A stretch of DNA of 64,000 nucleotides from Paraburkholderia tagetis. GTDB taxonomy: Bacteria; Pseudomonadota; Gammaproteobacteria; Burkholderiales; Burkholderiaceae. The position numbers were made by a program, and so were the translations under genes. The stretch is taken from assembly GCF_022213065.1 (NCBI RefSeq), contig NZ_JAKLJA010000011.1, positions 124,001 through 188,000 of the forward strand, read 5' to 3'. Of this stretch, positions 1-9,040 are shown piece by piece. The notes below the pieces were generated by a model. That model was not told where the DNA came from, ran no database searches, and saw nothing but the letters and a program-made list of their open reading frames with translations. Position 1 is the stretch's first letter. Each line of letters begins with the position of its first letter.

Positions 1-1
1 A

Positions 2-130
2 GCCGGTGTCGGCATGGGCCTGAAACCGCCTGTTTATCTGCAAGCCGGACAAACGGTATGCGCCGGTATCGTCGGCCTCGGCGAGCAACACTCGTCCTTC
101 GTTGCGTTCGACGCTTCATTGCAGGCGTGA
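2..130 (+). CDS. C-terminal end of a fumarylacetoacetate hydrolase-family protein (partial)
   Basis: The reading frame is open from the window edge and ends at TGA 128-130. The last 42 residues contain GVGMGLKPPVYLQAG and a GLGEQ tail, typical of the C-terminus of FAH-family enzymes (2-hydroxyhepta-diene-dioate isomerase or acylpyruvate hydrolase type), which cleave or isomerise 2-oxo acids with a divalent metal. Most of the gene lies outside the window. The stop is one base from the next ATG (132), so it is very probably co-transcribed with the following dehydrogenase and decarboxylase-like genes. The family call rests on a short C-terminal match. Confidence 0.7.
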   Translation, partial: AGVGMGLKPPVYLQAGQTVCAGIVGLGEQHSSFVAFDASLQA

Positions 131-131
131 C

Positions 132-1382
132 ATGGCCGATACCGTCACATGTGTCGACGATCTGCAGCGGCTCGCGCGCCGGCGCGTGCCGAAGATCTTC
201 TACGACTACGTGGACAGCGGTTCGTGGACGGAATCCACCTATCGCGCGAACGAGGTCGATCTCGGCCAGCTAAAGTTCCGCCAGCGTGTCGGTTGCAACG
301 TCGATATGATCCGCACCGCTGCCACGCTGCTCGGCCGTCCGTGCAGCCTGCCCGTGGCGCTCGCGCCGACCGGCCTCGCCGGCATGATTCACGCCGACGG
401 CGAGATCCTCGCGGCCCGCGCGGCTGCCAGATTCGGCGTGCCCTTCACGCTATCGACGGTCAGCATCTGCTCGATCGAGGACGTCGCCGAGCATGTCGCA
501 GAGCCGTTCTGGTTCCAGCTGTACATGATGAAGGACCGCGATTTCATCGTCCGGCTGATCGAGCGCGCGCGTAACGCGGGCTGCTCCGCGCTCGTGCTGA
601 CGCTCGATCTGCCTCTCCAAGGCCAGCGTCACAAGGACGTGCGCAACGGCCTCTCGGTGCCGCCGAAGCTGAATCTGCGCACCCTGTCGACGATGATGGC
701 ACGTCCTGCGTGGTGCGCGCGGATGCTCGGCACGCGGCGGCGCACCTTCGGCAACATCGTTGGGCATGCCAAGGGTGTAACAGACACGTTCGCGTTCGCC
801 GAGTGGGTGAGCCGCCAGTTCGACCGCACGGTGACGTGGGACGACATTGGCTGGATCAAGCGGCACTGGGGGGGACGGCTCATCGTCAAGGGCATACTCG
901 ACGCGGACGACGCGCGCCGTGCGGTTGCAGCAGGCGCCGATGCGATCATTGTGTCGAATCACGGCGGGAGGCAACTTGACGGCGCCCCGTCGTCGATCAG
1001 TGCGTTGCCCGCCATTGCCGCAGCCGTCGGTCAGCAGACGGAAGTGCTGATGGACGGCGGCATCCGCAGCGGCCAGGACGTGCTGCGTGCGCTCGCGTGG
1101 GGCGCGCACGGCGTGATGATCGGCCGTGCGTTCCTGTACGGCCTCGGCGCGCTCGGCGAGGCGGGCGTTACCCGCACGCTCGAACTCATTCATAAGGAAC
1201 TCGAATCAACGATGGCGTTGTGCGGCATCACCGACGTCGCCGACGTCGGCCGCGACGCCATCGTGACAACCGCACCCGTCGCCGCGTCCGCACGGCCGGA
1301 GAACGCATGCCGGCTTGCCGGAGAAAGTGGTCTATCTGTTATTGCCTGGTTTGAACAGCTCATTCGCCAAGGAGACATATGA
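132..1382 (+). CDS. FMN-dependent alpha-hydroxy-acid dehydrogenase (LldD/glycolate oxidase family)
   Basis: This 416-aa protein oxidises an L-2-hydroxy acid to the 2-oxo acid using FMN. Family landmarks are ALAPTGLAGMIHADGE near residue 77, the SNHGGRQLD active-site motif with the catalytic His near residue 277, and DGGIRSGQDVLRALAWGA followed by GRAFLYG in the phosphate-binding region. An in-frame ATG exists 30 bases upstream (102) but overlaps the preceding gene; ATG 132 gives the usual family N-terminus. The stop overlaps the next start in ATGATGA, so the genes are translationally coupled. The substrate cannot be read from sequence; lactate or mandelate-like acids are possible. Confidence 0.9.
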   Translation: MADTVTCVDDLQRLARRRVPKIFYDYVDSGSWTESTYRANEVDLGQLKFRQRVGCNVDMIRTAATLLGRPCSLPVALAPTGLAGMIHADGEILAARAAARFGVPFTLSTVSICSIEDVAEHVAEPFWFQLYMMKDRDFIVRLIERARNAGCSALVLTLDLPLQGQRHKDVRNGLSVPPKLNLRTLSTMMARPAWCARMLGTRRRTFGNIVGHAKGVTDTFAFAEWVSRQFDRTVTWDDIGWIKRHWGGRLIVKGILDADDARRAVAAGADAIIVSNHGGRQLDGAPSSISALPAIAAAVGQQTEVLMDGGIRSGQDVLRALAWGAHGVMIGRAFLYGLGALGEAGVTRTLELIHKELESTMALCGITDVADVGRDAIVTTAPVAASARPENACRLAGESGLSVIAWFEQLIRQGDI

Positions 1383-2146
1383 TGTTCGGTAACTACAAGA
1401 TGCACGAAAACAGCGGCGTCAATCCGCCTTATTCGCCCGCGTATCCGGTCGAGTGGGAGTGCCCGCTGCGCACGCTCGAAGTCGTCACGCGCGTGGATCA
1501 GGCGAAGGTCCGCGAGTTGCTGAAGGACACGCCTTTCGAACTGGTCAACGACCGCGTCGCGTTCCGTTTCATGCTGTCGCCGGGGCATACGCTCGCGGTG
1601 CACTCGGGGGCGATGTTCGACCTGATGGTAACGGTGCCCGTGCGTTACGAAGACCTGTTCACCCAGACGCACATCTTCATGTATTGCAGCGACCCGATGG
1701 GGATTGCGGCGGGCCGCGAGCTGTTCGGCTACACGAAGAAGGACACCGACTACGCGTTCGACGAAACGGCGGACGGCAAGGTGAGCGGCTGGGTCCGCCG
1801 CCGCAAGGTGCCGCTCGCGGACTTTAGCTTCACGCCTGATCCGGACGCGCCGCTTGTTCTGCTCACGGACGAAGCCGAGCAGCCGGCGGGCGAGATTCAC
1901 GTGCGCCGGCTGCCCGACCCGTCGAAGCTGGGCATTGCCTATGCCGACGTCGTCTATCGTCGCACGCCGCTGCGCTACACCGAGCCGGTGCGCGGCCGGA
2001 TCGACTGGAAGCTGCACCCGAGCACGTTCGATCCGATCGCGGACCTGGAGCCTGAAGTGCTGAGCGCGCACTTCATGACGTCGGACGTGTACGGCGGCGG
2101 CTTTGCTGTCGAGGATCGCCGACTGTTGAAGAGGCTCTATCCCTGA
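1379..2146 (+). CDS. acetoacetate decarboxylase-family protein
   Basis: This 255-aa protein matches the acetoacetate decarboxylase fold across its length. The Schiff-base lysine region is visible as FGYTKKDTDY (K120/K121), with the adjacent conserved AAGRELFGY segment. True acetoacetate decarboxylases use this lysine; relatives act as aldolase/dehydratases on 2-oxo acids. Its start (ATG 1379 or 1382) overlaps the end of the alpha-hydroxy-acid dehydrogenase, and an FAH-family gene lies further upstream. A decarboxylating or dehydrating step on a 2-oxo acid is therefore more likely than solvent production. The exact reaction is inferred only. Confidence 0.85.
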   Translation: MMFGNYKMHENSGVNPPYSPAYPVEWECPLRTLEVVTRVDQAKVRELLKDTPFELVNDRVAFRFMLSPGHTLAVHSGAMFDLMVTVPVRYEDLFTQTHIFMYCSDPMGIAAGRELFGYTKKDTDYAFDETADGKVSGWVRRRKVPLADFSFTPDPDAPLVLLTDEAEQPAGEIHVRRLPDPSKLGIAYADVVYRRTPLRYTEPVRGRIDWKLHPSTFDPIADLEPEVLSAHFMTSDVYGGGFAVEDRRLLKRLYP

Positions 2147-2438
2147 ACAGCCTGAACTGGACGAGGCAGCGATAAGCACGACCGCCACTTGAGTCGCACG
2201 CTCTCCGGCGCCAGCGGCTGGGCGGTTGTGCTCGCGGATGCGCTCGCCGTCGGCACGACGGACGACGGCTTCGTACGCAAACTCGTTGCGTTCGCATGAA
2301 AGCAGGCTGTCGCAATGAAGCAGTTGTCCTAATTAAATAAGGGCTCGCATTCCCTGGCCTGACGAACGAAAGTTAGCCGATGGCGACAATCCACGGTTAT
2401 GAGATGAGACACCAGATTCTCAAAATGGAGGAAGACAA
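2147..2438. other. intergenic stretch without a recognised gene
   Basis: No gene is supported here. A short plus-strand open stretch (2183-2299, 39 codons, no start codon) has codon use like the neighbours and could be the tail of a deleted gene, but I do not recognise it. An AT-rich segment around 2325-2345 may hold the promoter of the MFS gene. Confidence 0.4.
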
Positions 2439-3710
2439 ATGAGCACGACACGTTCGCGCTGGATGCTGATTAGCCTGCTATTTCTAGGAGGGGTCATCAG
2501 CTACCTGGACCGGGCCGCACTTTCAATCACGGCGCCGCTCATTTCGAAGGAGCTGAAGCTTGACCCTGCCCAACTTGGGATTGTGTTCAGCAGCTTCTTC
2601 GTTGGCTACGCGTTGTTCTGCTTCGTGGGCGGCTACTGCTCCGACCGCTTCGGGCCAAAGCGCGTTCTCGCCGTGTCCATGTTGGTGTGGTCGCTGTTCT
2701 GCGGAATGACTGCATTGACCGTCGGAATAGTGAGCCTTCTTGTCGTGCGTATCATCTTTGGCATGGGAGAAGGACCCCTTTGTTCAAACATCAACAAGAT
2801 GGTGTCCAACTGGTTCCCGCATTCAGAGCAGGCCAGCGCCATAGGCATTGCGAACTCGGGCACTTCGCTTGGTGCGGCACTTGCCGGACCCGCCGTCGGC
2901 TTCGTGGCCGTGAGTATGGGTTGGCGATTGTCCTTTGTCCTTATTGCCATAGTTGGTGTTCTGTGGGTCGTCATGTGGGTTGCACTTGCCAAAGACAAGC
3001 CCGCGGTGCCGCCTGACGCACCTGCAGACCTTGCCGATAGTGACGAATCGGCTGCCGTTTCGGTCAGTCAGCCAGTAACTCCGCTGTACGAACTTCTTGT
3101 TCGCCCCTCCATTCTCGCGACGGCTTTTGCATTCTTCGGTTACTCGTACATCCTGTATTTCTTCCTGTCGTGGTTTCCGAGCTATCTCACGATGGCGCAT
3201 CACCTCAGCATTCAAAAAATGGCTGTGGTCAGCGTGATTCCCTGGGCAGTTGGTGCCACGGGCCTGATTGCCGGTGGGTTCTTGTCGGACTTTATCTTCC
3301 GCAAGACGGGCCGGGCCATCTTTTCGCGCAAGGTGGTGCTGATCACCTGCCTGAGCGCAGGTGCAATCTGTGTTGGCATCACTGGGACCGTGAAGGACAT
3401 GACGAGCGCAGTTTCGCTAATGGCCATCGGCGTATTCTTCATGTACGCGTCCTACAACACCTACTTCGCCCTCGTGCTGGACACGGTTGAGAAGAATCGC
3501 GTTGGAGCGGTTGGCGGATTCGTCCACCTGGTGGCCAACTTGGCCGGCATTGTTGCCCCCACGGTGACGGGCTTCCTCGTACAGTGGTCCGGCAACTTCG
3601 AGAGTGCATTCCTGGTGACCGGAGCAATCGCCGTGTCGGGTGCAATGCTTGTCACGATTTTCGTACGTTCTCCAAGACGTCGCGCACTGAACCAACCTAC
3701 AGTTGCATAA
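2439..3710 (+). CDS. MFS transporter, anion:cation symporter (ACS)-like
   Basis: This 423-aa protein has about 12 hydrophobic segments and begins with MLISLLFLGGVISYLDRAAL, the pattern of the ACS branch of MFS carriers for organic anions and sugar acids. The loop motif SDRFGPKR follows TM2, and FGMGEGPLCSNINKMVSNWF is typical of the TM4 region. ATG 2439 is preceded by an AGGAGG-like stretch (AATGGAGGAAGAC). It lies downstream of the hydroxy-acid dehydrogenase and decarboxylase-like genes, so it may import their substrate. The stop (3708-3710) is one base from the start of the CheB-like remnant. Confidence 0.85.
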   Translation: MSTTRSRWMLISLLFLGGVISYLDRAALSITAPLISKELKLDPAQLGIVFSSFFVGYALFCFVGGYCSDRFGPKRVLAVSMLVWSLFCGMTALTVGIVSLLVVRIIFGMGEGPLCSNINKMVSNWFPHSEQASAIGIANSGTSLGAALAGPAVGFVAVSMGWRLSFVLIAIVGVLWVVMWVALAKDKPAVPPDAPADLADSDESAAVSVSQPVTPLYELLVRPSILATAFAFFGYSYILYFFLSWFPSYLTMAHHLSIQKMAVVSVIPWAVGATGLIAGGFLSDFIFRKTGRAIFSRKVVLITCLSAGAICVGITGTVKDMTSAVSLMAIGVFFMYASYNTYFALVLDTVEKNRVGAVGGFVHLVANLAGIVAPTVTGFLVQWSGNFESAFLVTGAIAVSGAMLVTIFVRSPRRRALNQPTVA

Positions 3711-3711
3711 A

Positions 3712-5444
3712 ATGGTCGTCGGGATCGGTGCGTCAGCCGGCGGGTTGAATGCGCTTCTGGAGTTTTTCGAGGCGCTGCCCGCCCAGATCTCGATGGCGTT
3801 CGTGGTGGTGGTGGGCCATCTGGCGTCTTACCCTGTCAGCAATCTGACCGATCTGTTGCAGAAGCAGACCGAGATGCCCGTGCTCCAGGTGACCCAGCCC
3901 ACGGCCGTCGAGCCCGCTCACGTCTACCTCATTGCTCCGTCGCTCGACCTGACAATGGTCGGCGGCTATCTGCGCGTCGAGCCGAGCCAGCCTGAAGAAG
4001 GGCGCCGGGCCGCCATCGACGTGTTCTTCCGCACGCTGGCCGAGGCGCACCGCGAAAGAGCGATCGGCATCGTGCTGTCCGGCGCAGGCTCGGACGGCTC
4101 TGCGGGCATTTCGCGCGTCAAGGAAATGGGCGGCATCACGTTCGCGCAGGATCCCGCCGAAGCGGAATACGACAGCATGCCGCGCAGCGCGATTGCCACT
4201 GGCATGGCACGACTTCGTGCTCACCGCCGCGAAGATGCCGCAGCGGCTGCTCGATCTGTGGCTGACTGAGAAGGAGATTCACCTGCAGAATCGGGAGCAA
4301 AGCGAGCGCGAGGAGAATCTGGCCAGCGTGGCCGCCGACCGTGCGCTGCGCGAGATCATGGTCATCCTGCGCACACGCACGGCACACGATTTCCGCCATT
4401 ACAAGCGCGCGACCATCATGCGCCGAATCGAGCGCCGCCTGCAGGTCAACAGCATCACCGATCTCCAGTCGTACCGCGACTACCTCCATCTGCATCCGGA
4501 CGAAACCCAGGCGCTGCTGCAGGACATGCTGATCAGCGTGACGAACTTCTTCCGCGACAAGGAAGCGCTCGAGATGCTGGAGCGCGATGTGCTGCCGTCG
4601 ATTTTCGAGGGGCGCCGTGAGGAGGACCGCATCCGCGTGTGGTCGGTCGGCTGCGCGACCGGCGAAGAGGCCTATTCGCTGGCGATGCTGTTGCAGGGCT
4701 ACCAGGCCTTGCACACGAACCGCAGCGTCGAGGCGCGGCGCGTGCGGATCGAGCGCGATGGGCGCTCGTATATCGTGAACATGACTACGCGTTCTGTGCA
4801 TGATCACGAAGCCAATGCTGATTTCGTGCTCGTGCTGTTCGACGAAGTGGAAACCAGCATGGACGGCGTGGAGGCGGCGACCCGCGACGCTTGGAACGAC
4901 CCCATCGTCAACCAGCTCGAAAACGAGCTGCAACGCACTAGAAAACTGCTGGAGTCGACCATTGAGCAGTCGAGGACTTCGACCGAAGAATTGAAGGCTT
5001 TCAACGAGGAGCTTCAGGCGATTAACGATGAATTGCGCTCGGCCAACGAGGAGCTCAGGTCTCGGGCCGGAGCAGCGGCCCGAGACAACGACGAGTTGCA
5101 GAACCTGATTGCGGCGAACGATATCGGCACGATCTTCGTCGACCGTAACGTTTGCATCAAGCGCTATACGCCTCGGGCGACCGACGTCTTCAGCATCATC
5201 GAATCCGACATTGGACGCTCGCTGCTCGACATCTCGCACCGGCTTGAATACGACAAGCTCGCCGACGGCTCGGCCGAGGCATTGGATTCTCCGCGCCTCA
5301 TCGAGCGCGAGTTGAAGAGCAACGACGGGCGCTGGTATCTAGTGCGCCTCGTGCCGCACCGCACGACGGAAGACCACATTGATGGCGCGGTGCTCTCGTT
5401 CATCGACATCACGGCCCGCCGTCAGGTCGTAGACGGCCTGCGCG
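3712..5444 (+). pseudogene. decayed CheB-CheR-PAS chemotaxis-type signalling protein
   Basis: A CheB-like methylesterase domain (GIGASAGGLNALLEFF and SGAGSDGSAGISRVKEMGG) runs from 3712 to about 4210. The reading frame then shifts near 4193-4215 and continues through a CheR N-terminal domain (YKRATIMRRIERR) and the SAM motif VGCATGEEAYS. At about 4695 it jumps straight to a later region, losing the rest of the CheR catalytic domain. A long coiled coil (about 4900-5080) and a PAS-like domain follow. The 3' end runs into an antisense recombinase remnant. Intact relatives are fused CheB/CheR/PAS proteins of about 900-1300 residues. Frameshift, internal deletion and 3' truncation all indicate a dead gene. 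Confidence 0.85.
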
Positions 5445-5885
5445 ATGCGAGCGGTGCATGTGCATCGGCCACCGGAATCTGACTGTGCCTCTGCGCGTGT
5501 TGGCAGGCGTCAAACAAGCCTCGTACCGGTGAATACAGGCAAGCCAGTTGTCGCGATCACGTCGTCGAGGCACCTTCCGCCCGTCGGCAATTCTCCGATA
5601 CTGTCGTCGGCCATAGGCGTAAGCACCTGCATAGCGCGGATTGTTCAGCGTCCGAAGGGCCGTCGACGCGGTAAGGTGCTGGAGAGTGACGAACTTCTCA
5701 TTGTGCGTGCGGGACCGGTTGCCGAGTTCGTCATATACAAAGCCAGTTGGTAGCAGACAGCGATACTCGCCGCGGTTGACCTTGTTCAGGATTCCGCCGC
5801 GTAGTCGTGCTTTGAGAACATGCAGTTCGGCTTCACTCATTGTTCCTTTGAGTCCAAGCAGGAGCCGATCGCCCGCGCGGCCCAT
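5440..5885 (-). pseudogene. large serine recombinase fragment
   Basis: The minus-strand frame reads DRLLLGLKGTMSEAELHVL and GGILNKVNRGEYRCLLPTGFVYDELG, diagnostic of the region after the catalytic domain in large serine (resolvase/invertase-type) recombinases. It continues with NNPRYAGAYAYGRRQYR of the recombinase domain. The catalytic N-terminus is missing and the C-terminal side is frameshifted after about 5520. It abuts the truncated 3' end of the CheB-CheR remnant, so an element carrying this recombinase probably inserted there and decayed. Confidence 0.75.
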
Positions 5886-5984
5886 GGCAGCCGCTGTACG
5901 CGCTATTCGCAGGTTTCGAACTGGGATCGAAGGTCATCGAAGACCAGTCGGCTCAGCTTGTAGAGCGCAACGCGAACTTCTGAT

Positions 5985-7154
5985 TCAGTTTCCGGCTCCC
6001 GGCTCGATATCACTGGATCGGTCCTTCGATAGCAGTGTTCTCACCAAGGCGCGCAAATCCGATCTTTCGCCTTCGAACGCGTGCTCCATTTTTTTTACGT
6101 GCATGACCAGCCATTCGATCATTTCCGGCCAACACTCCTTGTTGTGGCCGTCGAATGACGCCGCGCATTCGATCATGGAGACCTTTTTGTCGTCCATTCT
6201 TCTCCAGTCAAGTTGGCAGCCATACAAGGCTTCGATATGTTCCCGGCGTGCGAACAAATGGTCGAAAAGCGCTTTGTTGACCTCCTTTGATCGCGTTTCC
6301 AACGCGAAATCGACACGCGCTTCATCGCGATTGAAAATCATCGAATAGTGGATGCCGCTGACGCCATAGCCAGAATTAAGCCAATGGTCCTTGCTCGGAC
6401 TTATGTTCTGGTAGAGGCCGACGTCTGCGCCCTTAAGCGCTTCGAGCGTGGCATGCCAAAACTCGGCCCGGAGCTGATGGCGCGTTGCTTGGCCACGCTC
6501 GGCCGATTGCTCCTCGTTCTCTTTTTCGGAGATGCCGATCATTAGTTCTTCGGCCTCAGGCAGTGGAATCACCTGTTCTACGGTCAGAAAGAGGTTCTCT
6601 CCGTCCTTGAACGGCGTCGCCCGAAAACATTTGACGAAAACGCGGTGCTTGAGCAGCCATAACACGGTCGACGTCACTTCCTTGCGGAACTGCGCGGCGA
6701 CGAGGATGAGACGTTGATCATTCCCGGGGTTCAGGACAACTTCGGCGAAATCTTCTTCGCCGAGAAAATCGCAGATCAACGCTTTGGCATCTTGCCCGCT
6801 GGCGTGCTTGTCGAGATAGCGCTGAAAAATATCTGCGATTTGCGATTTGGAAAGCGTTGAGCAATAGGATGCATATTTGAGTGCCTGCCACACCACATCT
6901 TTGCCGGAGTCGTCCAGCTTGTTCTCGATTACGACGAGATTGCCGGCTTTATCGATAGCGAGCAGGTCGAGCCGCTCTCGTGTATCGTCGAATCCGTCAA
7001 ACTCTTTCTGGATGATCAACAGGTCCTCGTCAAGGGCGTCAGGCTTGTTTGCCAGCCATTCCTGTAGATGGTGCCGCTCTGTAAATCCCAACTCAGAGAA
7101 GCTTACCTGTTTGATTTCGATTATCCGGTTTGATTCGTGGTCTATCTTGAACAT
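5985..7154 (-). CDS. DUF4268 / PD-(D/E)XK nuclease-like protein
   Basis: This 389-aa protein has RLDLLAIDKAGNLVVIENK near residues 60-78, the D-x(n)-(E)xK arrangement of PD-(D/E)XK endonuclease folds such as NucS. The C-terminal half resembles the DUF4268 domain often found in defence islands and restriction-like genes. No methyltransferase or partner is next to it, but it sits beside a recombinase remnant. The ATG at 7154 gives a plausible N-terminus. Nuclease activity is inferred from the motif; the biological role is unknown. Confidence 0.7.
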   Translation of the reverse strand: MFKIDHESNRIIEIKQVSFSELGFTERHHLQEWLANKPDALDEDLLIIQKEFDGFDDTRERLDLLAIDKAGNLVVIENKLDDSGKDVVWQALKYASYCSTLSKSQIADIFQRYLDKHASGQDAKALICDFLGEEDFAEVVLNPGNDQRLILVAAQFRKEVTSTVLWLLKHRVFVKCFRATPFKDGENLFLTVEQVIPLPEAEELMIGISEKENEEQSAERGQATRHQLRAEFWHATLEALKGADVGLYQNISPSKDHWLNSGYGVSGIHYSMIFNRDEARVDFALETRSKEVNKALFDHLFARREHIEALYGCQLDWRRMDDKKVSMIECAASFDGHNKECWPEMIEWLVMHVKKMEHAFEGERSDLRALVRTLLSKDRSSDIEPGAGN

Positions 7155-7647
7155 GTGCGAACGGGTGGTCAGAGGTGCAAGGAGCAGTAGCCGCAGTGCG
7201 TCAACTCACTGAACCTCTCGTTCGGGAGCAGACTTGGCGGCGAACGGGTAGGTCCTCGCAAATTTGGCAGCGGATGAGAATTCTCGAACGAAAACACCTC
7301 GGCGGTTGCAACCCGCCGCCGCCTCAAGCGCGGCGTCATACGGTTCTCTTTGCTTGTGTGCGACTACTTCTCCGTATTTTTGCACACATTCATCCCAATT
7401 CAACTGCCTGTCGGCGACCTGCTTCTATCCGGTCAGCGCGAAGCCGCTGCCGATTTCATGAAGCTGCATCTGCACGGCGCAGTACGGGAAAAAACCTCGG
7501 ATTAAGTTGCGCTCCCCACGACGGTCCGGCTTCCGGGAAGTGGCCAGGTGCTCGACCAGCGTGAAAGCCGGGCCGGGCCTGGGATCAGCAGGAGCCTTGG
7601 CGCCGCTCGTGTTACTGGCACGCCTCCTGCATTCCCATGCACCATAC
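7155..7647. other. intergenic stretch without a recognised gene
   Basis: Both strands carry short open frames here (for example minus 7206-7403, 65 residues), but none has recognisable domains, a convincing ribosome-binding site or neighbours that support it. The promoter of the minus-strand DUF4268 gene should lie just above 7154. Confidence 0.4.
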
Positions 7648-8832
7648 TCAAAACTTGTGCCGCACGCCCACCTGCACGAACGTCTGCCGGTCGTTCGACG
7701 ATGCCGTAAGTGCATTGAGCGTCGCACGCGCCTTGCGGCCCGTGGAGTCGGTACCGCTCGCGAACTCCGTACTGCCGATGATATAGACATCCGTGCGCTT
7801 GGAGAGGTAGTAGTCGAGTGAGAGCGAGATGTTGTTATAGCTGGAACTGTCGATGGATCCCGCGCCCGACCCGTGCGTATAGCTGTAGACGAACTGTGAG
7901 AGCAGGAACGGCGTCCAGTAGTGCGTCATATTGAATTCGGCCGTATCGAACTTCGCGGTACCGGAGAGACGCAGCGGATTCGCGCCGGAGGACGTATCGC
8001 CGAGATTCCTGAACTGCACGTTGCTGTAGACGATCCCGAACGTCGTGCTCTGCAGCGTGTAGCGCGCGGCGAATGCGACAGCCTGATAAGTGTGTGCCGA
8101 AGCGTACCCGCTATAGACAGGACTGGCCGTCATGTTGTTGACGTTCGTGCCGTTGATGTTTGTGGGCGAACTCGTGAAGAAGGACTGGTTCGGATTGCGG
8201 GCATTCATGTAGGCCACGCCAGCGGAAAGGTTGCCGTAATCGTAGCCCGCGCCCACCGACCAGATCTGGTTGCGTGAATAATCACCAGCCTGGCCGCCGA
8301 AGCCGTACACGCCGCCGAAGGTGAAGCCGCCCAGGCTCGGGCTCATGTACTTGATCGAGTTGTTGACGCGCTTGCTGTTGTTCAGGTTGTCGAGGTCGCC
8401 GGGGTGCGCCGTCGTGCCGCCGCCGTAATTGGCGGAATTCATGCGGCCTTCAACGAACGTCACGAGCGAATCGTACTGGCGCCCGAACGTGACGGCCCCA
8501 TATTGCTTGCTGGAAAGTCCCACAAATGCCTGGCGTCCGAACAGCAGACCGCCTTGAAGCGCGGAACCCTTGCCGAGGTCGAAGCCGTTTTCTAGCTGGA
8601 AGATCGCACTGAGTCCTCCGCCCAGGTCTTCGACACCCTTGAAGCCCCAGCGCGAGCCTTGCATGATGCCGCTTGCGCCGCCTATGACGCGCCCACCTCC
8701 GCTGTTGCTCTGATAATTGACGCCGTAGTCGATCAGGCCATACAGCGTGACCGCGCTCGTGTCTGCATGGGCCAGCCCCGATGCTGCTGCGAGCAAAAAA
8801 GTGCAGGGAAGCGATTTTTTAATGGTAAGCAT
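7648..8832 (-). CDS. general bacterial porin (OmpC-like, Burkholderia type)
   Basis: This 394-aa outer-membrane porin has a signal peptide (KKSLPCTFLLAAASGLAHA) followed by the mature start DTSAVTLYGLIDYGVNY. Further landmarks are GSRWGFKGVEDLGGGL, FGRQAFVGLSSKQYGAVTFGRQYD and the C-terminal beta-strand ending in VRHKF with terminal Phe. A longer frame begins at ATG 8862, but ATG 8832 gives the better signal peptide. Its upstream region (8940-8983) holds a 44-bp element nearly identical to one beside the LysR gene 5.4 kb away, so it is probably co-regulated with the M20/MFS/aminotransferase cluster and may admit that cluster's substrate. Confidence 0.93.
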   Translation of the reverse strand: MLTIKKSLPCTFLLAAASGLAHADTSAVTLYGLIDYGVNYQSNSGGGRVIGGASGIMQGSRWGFKGVEDLGGGLSAIFQLENGFDLGKGSALQGGLLFGRQAFVGLSSKQYGAVTFGRQYDSLVTFVEGRMNSANYGGGTTAHPGDLDNLNNSKRVNNSIKYMSPSLGGFTFGGVYGFGGQAGDYSRNQIWSVGAGYDYGNLSAGVAYMNARNPNQSFFTSSPTNINGTNVNNMTASPVYSGYASAHTYQAVAFAARYTLQSTTFGIVYSNVQFRNLGDTSSGANPLRLSGTAKFDTAEFNMTHYWTPFLLSQFVYSYTHGSGAGSIDSSSYNNISLSLDYYLSKRTDVYIIGSTEFASGTDSTGRKARATLNALTASSNDRQTFVQVGVRHKF

Positions 8833-8939
8833 GGCGAAATAAAATGAATGTTTGAGGTTCACGAGAAGTCAGCACGCGGTCAGGCTGCCAATCGATCCGA
8901 TGCGCACTGGTAAAACAGTAACGCCACCGCCCGTTTCCT

Positions 8940-8983
8940 GTATTCGCAATCTATCAAGCGTGGTTTGCGTTACACGCAAGCCT
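8940..8983. promoter_or_regulatory. LysR-type operator copy A (upstream of porin)
   Basis: This 44-bp element begins GTATTCGCAATC and contains TTGCGT-N3-ACGCAA. It is identical to the element at 14317-14360 at 34 of 44 positions in the same orientation. Both copies lie upstream of minus-strand genes (porin here, M20 peptidase there). The TTGCG/CGCAA dyad fits the T-N11-A rule of LysR-type regulators. Confidence 0.65.
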
Positions 8984-9040
8984 CACGTGGCGGCCCTGTG
9001 ATGGCGCAGCGCGACCTTGGAGACCGCGCTGCACCCGACG

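Noticed and set aside
4193..5482. An intact 429-aa CheR/PAS protein starting at TTG 4193
   Set aside because: The start is arbitrary, the CheR catalytic domain is deleted internally, and the CheB domain upstream belongs to the same ancestral gene.
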